Under the pieces are notes generated by a model. It saw nothing but the letters and a program-made list of their open reading frames with translations. It was not told the DNA's origin and did no database searches. Both the position numbers and the translations under genes were made by a program. From Massilia sp. (GTDB lineage: Bacteria > Pseudomonadota > Gammaproteobacteria > Burkholderiales > Burkholderiaceae_D): 49,403 nt of DNA. Below, piece after piece: positions 42,756 to 49,403 of the stretch. The stretch lies in the NCBI GenBank assembly GCA_025359245.1, contig JANYGW010000142.1:1-49403 (forward strand), in the 5' to 3' direction. Within the stretch, counting starts at the first letter, position 1. Every line of letters starts with the position of its first letter.

Positions 42756-44099
42756 CTACGTCAGGTCGTACAAGCCGGGCAGTCCAAGGATGCGCGTCAG
42801 CTCTTCCAGCGCGCCCTGGCATTCGATCGCCAGCTGCGGGTCGGCCAGGTCTTTCGGCTCGAGCTGGTCGCGATAGTATTTACCGACCCAGTCGACCAGC
42901 GTCGCATACAGCGCCTCGGTCATGATCACGCCCTGGTGCATGGCGCCTGCCTCCACATCGGTCAGCGCCACGCGCAGGCGCAGGCAGGCGGGCCCGCCGC
43001 CGTTGCGCATGCTCTGGCGCAGGTCGAAATGAATCAGTTCGTCGACCGGGCCGCCGCTGGCGACGAGCTGCTCGAGGTAGCGCGCGACGGCGAGGTTTTC
43101 CTGGCATTCTTGCGGAATCACCAATGCCATCTTGCCATCGGACTTGGTCAGCAGCTGGCTGTTGAACAAATAGCTGGCCACCGCGTCGGCGACCGATACC
43201 AGGTTCGTATCGACCCGCACCGGATCGAGGACCGCACCGACGCCGTCCATCGCCGTGCGCAGCTTGGCCAGCACTGCGCTCTCGTCGTGGAAGGCCTGCT
43301 CGTGATAAAACAGCACGTTGCCGTTGCCGACCGCGATCACGTCGTTGTGGAACACGCCCTGGTCGATCACGTCCGGGTTCTGCGACGAGAACACGGTGCG
43401 CGCCGCGTCCAGTCCATGCAGGCGCGCGATGGCCTGCGAGGCTTCGAGCGTCTGGCGGGCCGGGTATTTTTTAGGGCTGGGCGCGGAAGGATCGAATTCG
43501 ACGCGGCCGTAGACGAACAACTCGACGCCCTTGCCGCCGTGCGAAGCGCACAAGCGGGTGTGGTTGGCCGCGCCTTCGTCGCCGAAAGCCGGGGTCGACG
43601 GCAGCGCGTCATGCACCGCGAAATGCCGCTCGTCGCCGAACAGCGCGCGCAGCGTGCGGGTCGACTGCGCATGTTCGTCGGCGCGGTGCAGCTTGTTGTT
43701 CAAATTGGCGGCGGTGAAATGCGCGCGGCCGTCGAAGGTGTCGCTTGAGGGGCTGACGGTGGCGGCATTGGCGGTCCACATCGGCGAGGCCGAATAGGCG
43801 CAGGCCAGGATCACCGGCGATTCGCGGTAGGCGCGCGCCAGCACGTCGGCATCGGTGCCGGTGAAGCCGATCGCGCGCAGCAGCCGGAAGTTGGGGCGCG
43901 CTTGCGGCGGCAGCAGCGCCTGGGCGAAACCGCGCACCGCCAGGGCGTGCATTTTCGCCAGGCCTTGCAGGGCCGCCTGCTTCGGATTCGAAGCGCTCTT
44001 CACATTGCTGAACGAGGCCACGTTACCGAACGACAGGCCGGCATAGTTGTGGCTCGGCCCGACCAGGCCGTCGAAATTGAATTCGCGTGCTGTTTGCAT
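42756..44099 (-). CDS. astB: N-succinylarginine dihydrolase
   Basis: A 447-residue amidinotransferase-fold enzyme converting N2-succinylarginine to N2-succinylornithine, two ammonia and CO2. Diagnostic motifs: the N-terminal [32 protein letters not shown], the catalytic Glu in [11 protein letters not shown], the His in [20 protein letters not shown] with the nucleophilic Cys of PACLR. Length equals E. coli AstB. It starts nine bases after the astD stop and belongs to the same minus-strand operon. Confidence 0.96.
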   Translation of the reverse strand: MQTAREFNFDGLVGPSHNYAGLSFGNVASFSNVKSASNPKQAALQGLAKMHALAVRGFAQALLPPQARPNFRLLRAIGFTGTDADVLARAYRESPVILACAYSASPMWTANAATVSPSSDTFDGRAHFTAANLNNKLHRADEHAQSTRTLRALFGDERHFAVHDALPSTPAFGDEGAANHTRLCASHGGKGVELFVYGRVEFDPSAPSPKKYPARQTLEASQAIARLHGLDAARTVFSSQNPDVIDQGVFHNDVIAVGNGNVLFYHEQAFHDESAVLAKLRTAMDGVGAVLDPVRVDTNLVSVADAVASYLFNSQLLTKSDGKMALVIPQECQENLAVARYLEQLVASGGPVDELIHFDLRQSMRNGGGPACLRLRVALTDVEAGAMHQGVIMTEALYATLVDWVGKYYRDQLEPKDLADPQLAIECQGALEELTRILGLPGLYDLT

Positions 44100-44108
44100 G
44101 GTGGGTCC

Positions 44109-45578
44109 TTAGAACGTGAGGCCTGGGGACAGCTTGGCCGGCATTTCAAGTTCGCTCGTTTCAATCGACGCGACCGGATAGGCGCAGTAGTCGGCAGCGT
44201 AGTAGGCGCTCGGGCGATGGTTGCCCGACTTGCCGACGCCGCCGAACGGCGCGCTGCTGGCCGCGCCCGTGGTCGGACGATTCCAGTTGACGATGCCGGC
44301 GCGCGCCTGCACCGAGAACTGCTTCCACAGCGCTTCGTCGTTCGACAGCAGCGCGGCGGCCAGGCCGAATTCGGTGGCGTTGGCGACCTTGATCGCGGTG
44401 TCGAAATCGGCCACGCGCACGATCTGCAGCAGGGGACCGAACCACTCTTCGTCCGGAATGCCCTTGGCGTTGGTGACGTCGACGATGCCGGCGGTGACGA
44501 AGCCCGCGTTCGGATCGAGCTGCTTCATCTGCAGCAGGTTCTTGCCGCCCTTGGCAACCATGTCGGCCTGCGCCTGCACCAGGCGCGCGGCGACGGCGCT
44601 TGAGACCACCGGGCCCATGAACGGCTGCGGCTCGGCATTCGACGCGCCCACGGACAGCGTGGCGGCCACTTCGACCAGGCGTTCGATGAAAGCGTCGCCT
44701 TCGACCGTATCGGCCACGATCAGGCGGCGCGCGCAGGTGCAGCGCTGGCCGGCCGAAATAAACGCGGACATGATCGCGTGATGGACGGCGGCGTCGATGT
44801 CGCGCACGTCCCACACCACCAGCGGATTATTGCCGCCCATTTCCAGCGCCAGCATCTTGCCTGGCTGGCCGCCGAACTGCTTGTGCAGCGCGACGCCGGT
44901 CTGGCAGCTGCCGGTGAACAGCACGCCATCGAGGCCCGCGTTCTTGCCCAGCGCGATACCCGTGTCGCGCCCGCCGTTGACCAGGTTGATTACGCCGGCC
45001 GGCAGGCCCGCCTGCTGCCACAGCTGGACCGTCTTGACGGCGGTGCGCGGCGCGTATTCGCTCGGCTTGAAGACCACGGTATTGCCGGCGATCAGGGCCG
45101 GCACGATATGCCCGTTCGGCAGGTGGCCGGGGAAGTTGTACGGGCCGAACACGCCGAACACCCCGTGCGGGCGGTGGCGCAGCACGGCATTGCCGTCGGC
45201 GACCTTGGCCGCCACTTCACCGGTGCGCGCGCCGTAGGCCTGGACCGAGATATCGATCTTGTTGGCCATGGTCGCCACTTCCACGCGGGCTTCCCACAAA
45301 GGCTTGCCGACTTCTTCGGCGATCGTCTGCGCCAGCGCCTCGGCGTTTTCCTTGAGCAGGTCGCGAAAGCGCGTGCAGATCGCGATGCGCCCTTCCAGTG
45401 GGCTCATGGCCCAGGCATCGAAGGCGGCGCGCGCCGCGTGCACCGCGCTGTCGACATCTTCCGGGGTCGACTCGCGGCTAGCCCAGGTCTGGCGGCCGGT
45501 GGATGGATCGATGGTCGCCAGCTCGGGGCCCGTGCCTGCCAGCCATTGGCCGTTGATGAAGTTGCTGAGGTTAGACAT
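44109..45578 (-). CDS. astD: Succinylglutamate-semialdehyde dehydrogenase
   Basis: A 489-residue aldehyde dehydrogenase that oxidises N-succinylglutamate 5-semialdehyde with NAD. The general-base Glu lies in LALEMGGNNPLVV, the nucleophilic Cys in SAGQRCTCARRLIV, and the NAD-binding loop in FTGSCQTGVALHKQ. PYNFPGHLPNGHI and NRPTTGAASSAPFGGVGKSGNHRPSAYYAADYCAYPV are typical of AstD. Its ATG lies inside the end of the preceding acyltransferase gene (eight-base overlap), giving translational coupling. Confidence 0.96.
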   Translation of the reverse strand: MSNLSNFINGQWLAGTGPELATIDPSTGRQTWASRESTPEDVDSAVHAARAAFDAWAMSPLEGRIAICTRFRDLLKENAEALAQTIAEEVGKPLWEARVEVATMANKIDISVQAYGARTGEVAAKVADGNAVLRHRPHGVFGVFGPYNFPGHLPNGHIVPALIAGNTVVFKPSEYAPRTAVKTVQLWQQAGLPAGVINLVNGGRDTGIALGKNAGLDGVLFTGSCQTGVALHKQFGGQPGKMLALEMGGNNPLVVWDVRDIDAAVHHAIMSAFISAGQRCTCARRLIVADTVEGDAFIERLVEVAATLSVGASNAEPQPFMGPVVSSAVAARLVQAQADMVAKGGKNLLQMKQLDPNAGFVTAGIVDVTNAKGIPDEEWFGPLLQIVRVADFDTAIKVANATEFGLAAALLSNDEALWKQFSVQARAGIVNWNRPTTGAASSAPFGGVGKSGNHRPSAYYAADYCAYPVASIETSELEMPAKLSPGLTF

Positions 45579-46605
45579 GTACATTCTTCCTTACGCTAAG
45601 TGGCAGCGTGCGAATCGAGTCGCCGCTTTGGCAATGCAGCAGTTCCAGCTCCGACGGCGACAAGGCGATCTTGCCTGCGACCGGGTTGGCGTGGGTGACA
45701 ATCATGCGGAAATCCTTGAGCACCGTGTTCGACACCAGCAGCGGCTCGGTGTCGGCCGACGGCGCGCCCGCCTCGACCAGCGCCAGCGTGCTTTCGCGCG
45801 TGGCGCGCAGTTCCGACACGCGCCCCTGCAGCACCGGGCCGGCGTCGAAAATATCGACATAGCCTTCGAAGTGCATGCCTTCCTGCTCCAGCAGCTTGCG
45901 CGCCGGCGCGGTGGAGCGGTGCACCTTGCCGATGACAGCTTGCGCCTCGTCGGGCAGGTAGGCCACGTACAGCGGCTGGCGCGGCATCAGCTCGGCGATG
46001 AAGGACTTCTTGCCCAGCGCGGTCAGGTCGTCGACGTGATTGAAATCCATCTTGAAGAAATGGCGGCCCAGGCCTTCGTAAAACGGCGAGGTGCCGTCTT
46101 CGGCCTGGAAGCCGCGCATCTCGGCGATCAGCTTTTCGGTGAACAGGTGCGGGAACTGGGCGATGAACAGAAAGCGGCTTTTCGAGAGCCACTTGCCGTT
46201 GTTGCCGCTGCGGTAGTCCGGGTGCAAAAACAGCGAACACAGTTCGGTCGAACCGGTCAGGTCGTTCGACAGGTACAGCGTATCCATGCGCGTGAACACA
46301 TTGAGCTCGCGGCTGGAATGGACCAGGGTGCCGATGCGGTAGTTATAGAACGGCTCCTCCAGCCCGACCGCGCCCTTGATGGCGCAGATCCCGGCCATGC
46401 GGCCGTTGGAAGTGTCCTCCATCACGAACATGTAGTCGCGCTGTTCCGGCGGGATGGTCTGGGCGAACGATTCGACCGCCACGGCGACGCGGTCGCCGAG
46501 CATCTTGCGGTCCGGCTTGAGCGTCGTCATGCCGCTGCCGACCTGGCTCGCCATGTCGATCAGGGCATCCGGATCGGACGCGGTAATTGCGCGTACAACT
46601 AGCAT
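45571..46605 (-). CDS. astA: Arginine N-succinyltransferase, beta-type subunit (AruG/AstA)
   Basis: A 344-residue GNAT-like acyltransferase that moves succinyl from succinyl-CoA to the alpha-amino group of arginine, the first AST step. Family blocks are LVVRAITASDPDALIDMASQVGSGMTTLKPDR, CSLFLHPDYRSGNNGKWLSKSRFLFIAQFPHLF, FYEGLGRHFFKMDF and YVDIFDAGPVLQ. It follows a paralogous subunit by 11 bases; in Pseudomonas the two (AruF alpha, AruG beta) form a heteromeric enzyme. Its stop overlaps the astD start. ATG 46605 begins the conserved N-terminus. Confidence 0.94.
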   Translation of the reverse strand: MLVVRAITASDPDALIDMASQVGSGMTTLKPDRKMLGDRVAVAVESFAQTIPPEQRDYMFVMEDTSNGRMAGICAIKGAVGLEEPFYNYRIGTLVHSSRELNVFTRMDTLYLSNDLTGSTELCSLFLHPDYRSGNNGKWLSKSRFLFIAQFPHLFTEKLIAEMRGFQAEDGTSPFYEGLGRHFFKMDFNHVDDLTALGKKSFIAELMPRQPLYVAYLPDEAQAVIGKVHRSTAPARKLLEQEGMHFEGYVDIFDAGPVLQGRVSELRATRESTLALVEAGAPSADTEPLLVSNTVLKDFRMIVTHANPVAGKIALSPSELELLHCQSGDSIRTLPLSVRKNVHV

Positions 46606-46616
46606 AGGGTTCTCTT

Positions 46617-47648
46617 TCAGATTCTGACGCAAATGACGTTATCGCCAGGGACAACCATCAGCGCATCCTGCGCATCCTGGGGCAGGCTCACCGTATCGCC
46701 GGCATCGGCGGACGGGCAAGCGACGGTGACGGCGCGGAAGTTCTGCTCGTTGCTGGCGGCGACCGCATAGGTCACCAGCATGTCGAACGACTGGCCCGGC
46801 TCGGCGTGCACGACGCGCCGCATGATCGAACCGGAGAACGTGCGCAGGCTGTTCTTGTGGGCCTGCAGGATCGGGCCGCCGTCGAAGATATCGATATAGT
46901 CGTCGGCTTCGAAGCCCTCTTCGGTGAGCAGGTCGAAGGCCAGCTCGCCGTCCGAATGGATCTGGCCCATGGCTGCCTGGGCGTCGCCCGGCAGCAGCGG
47001 CACGTAGACCGGATAGTGCGGCATCAGCTCGACGATCAGCGTGCGGTTGCGGGCGCCGCCGATGACTTTTTCGGCATCGAGGAAATCCATCTGGAAGAAC
47101 TTGCGGCCGAGCGCCTCCCAGAATGGCGACTGGCCGTTCTTGTCGGTGATGCCGGCCAGCGGCACGAAGAAGCGGTCGCCGAAGCGGTGCGGCGCCAGCA
47201 CCGCGAACAACAGGCGGGCGCGCGACAGCAGGCCCGCTTCGAGGCCGGCGCTGCTGCGGTTATTCAGGTAAAAGCCCGACAGCTGCGAATACGCGGTCAG
47301 CTCCGAGCACAGGGTCAGCGCATGCACGCTGTGGCTGATATTGAGGTCGCGTGAAACCTGCTGAATGACGTCGTTGCGAAACGAAAAATAGGTGCCGTTC
47401 GAACCGGCCGACGCGAAGATGGCGGCGGTGCCGACGATCTCGCCGGTGGCCTGCTGTTCGAGCACGAACAGGTACGACTCTTCGCTGGGGATGTCGACAT
47501 GGGCGGCAAAGGAAGCGATCGAGCGGTCGACCGAGGCGGCGATTTTATCGCGCGTCCGGGGCAGCGTATGCACACCCGGCATGGTCTGGGCGGCCAGAGT
47601 TTCGAGCGCGTCGATATCCGTAAGTTCAACCGGACGGACAACAAACAT
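46617..47648 (-). CDS. aruF: Arginine/ornithine N-succinyltransferase, alpha-type subunit (AruF)
   Basis: A 343-residue paralogue of the adjacent AstA, sharing the same blocks (MFVVRPVELTDIDALETLAAQTMPGVHTLPRTRD, SGFYLNNRSSAGLEAGLLSRARLLFAVLAPHRF, FWEALGRKFFQMDFLDAE, YIDIFDGGPILQAHKNSLRTFS). Divergence between the two is large, so the duplication is ancient. In Pseudomonas the alpha subunit allows action on both arginine and ornithine (established for AruFG). It lies second in the operon, 63 bases after astC. Confidence 0.94.
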   Translation of the reverse strand: MFVVRPVELTDIDALETLAAQTMPGVHTLPRTRDKIAASVDRSIASFAAHVDIPSEESYLFVLEQQATGEIVGTAAIFASAGSNGTYFSFRNDVIQQVSRDLNISHSVHALTLCSELTAYSQLSGFYLNNRSSAGLEAGLLSRARLLFAVLAPHRFGDRFFVPLAGITDKNGQSPFWEALGRKFFQMDFLDAEKVIGGARNRTLIVELMPHYPVYVPLLPGDAQAAMGQIHSDGELAFDLLTEEGFEADDYIDIFDGGPILQAHKNSLRTFSGSIMRRVVHAEPGQSFDMLVTYAVAASNEQNFRAVTVACPSADAGDTVSLPQDAQDALMVVPGDNVICVRI

Positions 47649-47711
47649 GTGAGCTCCCTATAGGACTTGCGTTAGCCGGCCGCGCGAGTGCGGGGCCGGC
47701 CGGGGACCATC

Positions 47712-48965
47712 TTATTTCGCCGGGGCGGTGTCGAGCATGCCGGCCACTGCGGCGCGCAGGATGCGGTCCGCATCAAAGATCTGCGCATCGGTGACGATCA
47801 GCGCAGGGGCGAAACGCACCACGTCCGGGCCGGCGATCAGCAGCATCAGGCCGAGCGCTTCGCAGGCTTTGGTGATGTCCTTGGCGCGGCCCTTGAAGGC
47901 GGGCGCCAGCGGCAGGCCGATCAGCAGGCCCGAGCCGCGCACTTCGCCGAACACTTGCGGGAAGTCGGCGGCGAGCTTGCGCAGGTTGCCGAAGATAAGC
48001 TCGGAAGCCTGCTTGACGCGCGCCAGGAAGGCTGGCTGGTTGATCATCTCGATCACGTTCAGCGCGACCGTCGAGGCCAGCGGATTGCCGCCGTAGGTGG
48101 TGCCGTGCGAGCCGACGCCGAAGTGCGACGCGATCTCGTTGGTGGTCAGCATGGCGCCGATCGGGTAGCCGTTGCCGAGCGCCTTGGCGCTGGTCAGGAT
48201 GTCGGGCGTGACGCCCTTGTCCATGTAGGCGTACAGGGTGCCGGTGCGGCCCACGCCGGACTGGACTTCGTCGAAAATGAGCAGCGCGCCGACCTTGTCG
48301 CAAAATTCGCGCAGCGCCTGCAGGTAGGCCGGGTCGCCAGGAATGACGCCGCCTTCGCCCTGGATAGGCTCGACGATGACGGCGCACACGTCGTCGCCGA
48401 TGGCGGCGCGGGCCGCTTCGATATCGTTGTACGGAATGTGGTGGATCTCTTGCGGCAGCGGCTCGAAGCCTTCGGTGTACTTCGGCTGGCCGCCGACCGA
48501 CACGGTAAACAGCGTGCGGCCGTGGAACGACGACAGGCACGAAATGATGCGCGACTTGTGCGGGCCGAACTTGGTGTGGGCGTACTTGCGCGCCAGTTTG
48601 AGGGCGCCTTCATTGGCTTCCGCGCCGGAATTGCAGAAGAAGGCGCGGTCGGCGAAGGTCGCCTCGGTCAGGGCCAGCGCCAGGCGCAGGACCGGCTCAT
48701 TGGTGTACCCGTTGCCGAGGTGCCAGAGAGTATTGACTTGCTGGGTGAGCGCGGCGACCAGCACCGGGTTGCAATGGCCGAGGCTGGAGACGGCGATACC
48801 GGACGTAAAGTCGAGGTAATGCTTGCCATTTTGATCCCACAGATCGAGGCCGGCGGCGCGCACGGGCACCATGGCGGCGGGCGCGTAGGTCGGCACGAGG
48901 ACGTCGTCGAAGGTTTGTCTGGTAACAGCGCGCGTTGTGAGACCCGAATCCAGCTTTGCGTTCAT
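47712..48965 (-). CDS. astC: Succinylornithine / acetylornithine aminotransferase
   Basis: A 417-residue class-III PLP aminotransferase converting succinylornithine to succinylglutamate semialdehyde; many enzymes of this type also serve as ArgD in arginine synthesis. Motifs: FCNSGAEANEGALKLARKYAH (PLP phosphate loop), IISCLSSFHGRTLF, LLIFDEVQSGVGRTG and the Schiff-base Lys in SAKALGNGYPIGAML. It is the first gene of the arginine operon, as aruC is in Pseudomonas. ATG 48965 is preferred over 48977 by family N-termini. The promoter should lie in the roughly 130 bases to the right; no ArgR-type site was recognised. Confidence 0.93.
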   Translation of the reverse strand: MNAKLDSGLTTRAVTRQTFDDVLVPTYAPAAMVPVRAAGLDLWDQNGKHYLDFTSGIAVSSLGHCNPVLVAALTQQVNTLWHLGNGYTNEPVLRLALALTEATFADRAFFCNSGAEANEGALKLARKYAHTKFGPHKSRIISCLSSFHGRTLFTVSVGGQPKYTEGFEPLPQEIHHIPYNDIEAARAAIGDDVCAVIVEPIQGEGGVIPGDPAYLQALREFCDKVGALLIFDEVQSGVGRTGTLYAYMDKGVTPDILTSAKALGNGYPIGAMLTTNEIASHFGVGSHGTTYGGNPLASTVALNVIEMINQPAFLARVKQASELIFGNLRKLAADFPQVFGEVRGSGLLIGLPLAPAFKGRAKDITKACEALGLMLLIAGPDVVRFAPALIVTDAQIFDADRILRAAVAGMLDTAPAK

Positions 48966-49094
48966 GGCAATCCTCATCCAATGTTAGGGGGCGCAACCAG
49001 CCGAGACGCTGGAAGCAAAGGCCATTATAAGAATGGCGGCCCCAAACATCTTTTGAATAGGCGACAGCCATTTTCATTTTTCCCACCCCACGCC

Positions 49095-49143
49095 GGGGTC
49101 AGACCTCAATTTTGCAATAATTGTTTAATTGAGGTCTGACCCC
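49095..49143. repeat. Inverted pair of GGGGTCAGACCTCAATT repeats
   Basis: GGGGTCAGACCTCAATT at 49095-49111 is matched by its exact reverse complement at 49127-49143, with a 15-base AT-rich centre. The 17-base stem resembles REP/BIME-type or small transposon-derived elements. Confidence 0.85.
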
Positions 49144-49267
49144 AGTTTTCTGACGCCAGTTTTCGCGCCGATTGGACGGGGGATAACGAGGAAAGCGTAT
49201 CGCCAACAGGATTCAACGCCTACTTCAGATCAATCGGCTGATTCCAAGCGATTTTTGTTGCAAAATC

Positions 49268-49283
49268 GGGGTCAGACCTTAAT
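49268..49283 (+). repeat. Third, single copy of the GGGGTCAGACCT repeat
   Basis: GGGGTCAGACCTTAAT repeats the left arm of the element at 49095 with one change, 156 bases downstream in the same orientation. No matching inverted partner was seen before the window ends. Confidence 0.75.
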
Positions 49284-49292
49284 GGCGTTAAG

Positions 49293-49403
49293 TTAAGCCC
49301 TTGTCATTAGTTTCTTATAGGGGTAGCGCTGCGCTTTTGCCTTTACGACCCGATCAAATTTCCGATCGGGTCGGTACTCCTTCAGATCAAGCACCAGTCT
49401 TTC
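49293..49403 (-). CDS. Possible 3' end of a gene entering from the right (unidentified)
   Basis: From the window edge leftwards the minus strand is open for 36 codons, beginning ERLVLDLKEYRPDRKF and ending YPYKKLMTRA, then TAA. The product is not recognised. Only about half of the third positions are G or C, far below the neighbouring genes, so it would be an acquired gene. A caution is that a perfect ten-base inverted repeat (CGACCCGATC at 49346-49355 and GATCGGGTCG at 49364-49373) lies inside it, so the reading frame may be accidental in a repeat-rich region. Confidence 0.3.
   Translation of the reverse strand, partial: ERLVLDLKEYRPDRKFDRVVKAKAQRYPYKKLMTRA

Larger units (their letters stand above)
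48966..49292. other. Repeat-bearing intergenic region upstream of the arginine operon
   Basis: About 330 bases without a convincing gene. The left part (to about 49080) should carry the astC promoter, although no clear hexamers were seen. The right part carries a GGGGTCAGACCT inverted pair and a third single copy, is AT-richer than the rest of the window, and has two CCAGTTTTC direct repeats (about 49142-49166). Confidence 0.5.

Overview
The window is high-GC, densely packed bacterial chromosome. Gene content and codon use point to a betaproteobacterium of the family Oxalobacteraceae (Massilia, Duganella, Janthinobacterium and relatives). This is inference from family resemblance: the succinyltransferase-type arginine operon with paired AruF/AstA subunits, beta-type Bfr/Bfd/Feo proteins, and GGGGTCAGACC repeats of a kind I associate with this group. 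No rRNA, tRNA, CRISPR array, prophage or complete insertion sequence was seen.

Layout. 1-840: a compositionally foreign strip that looks like the end of an integron cassette array, with a glyoxalase-fold (VOC) gene between two attC-like arms. 939-2795 (minus): glutathione transferase, Xni-type nuclease and a stand-alone receiver protein in one operon. 2866-8579 (plus): FMN/Fe-S glutamate-synthase-like protein, secreted CocE-type hydrolase, and a BlaI/M56-peptidase pair behind two operator copies. 8581-13916: porin, a large BvgS-like hybrid kinase, and a DUF72 gene interrupted by an amber codon. 13892-17976: an iron island with feoA-feoB-Cys-rich protein facing bfd-tonB-bfr across a Fur box. 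17984-20573 (minus): GST, LacI regulator and PfkB sugar kinase, translationally coupled. 20751-22130: purB.

22362-35813 is a mosaic of envelope and stress genes: TonB-dependent receptor, cytochrome b561 with two YceI proteins, a glycine-zipper stress protein, GlsB, a phospholipase D-like enzyme, an S46 dipeptidyl peptidase, an Nramp-like transporter with an unusual leader, an APC permease and a DUF2167 protein. 35916-48965 (minus): a DUF2807 lipoprotein, then the arginine succinyltransferase operon astC-aruF-astA-astD-astB-gdhB-astE. The large NAD-glutamate dehydrogenase sits inside it, so one locus encodes arginine to succinate plus 2-oxoglutarate. 48966-49403: repeat-rich tail with a possible truncated gene entering from the right.

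The most unusual signals are the Nramp leader (strong promoter, 20-codon upstream ORF with a good ribosome site, then terminator-like and competing hairpins), the attC-flanked cassette, the amber-interrupted DUF72 gene, a perfect 32-bp palindrome between convergent genes, and a bacterioferritin with Thr at a ferroxidase-ligand position.
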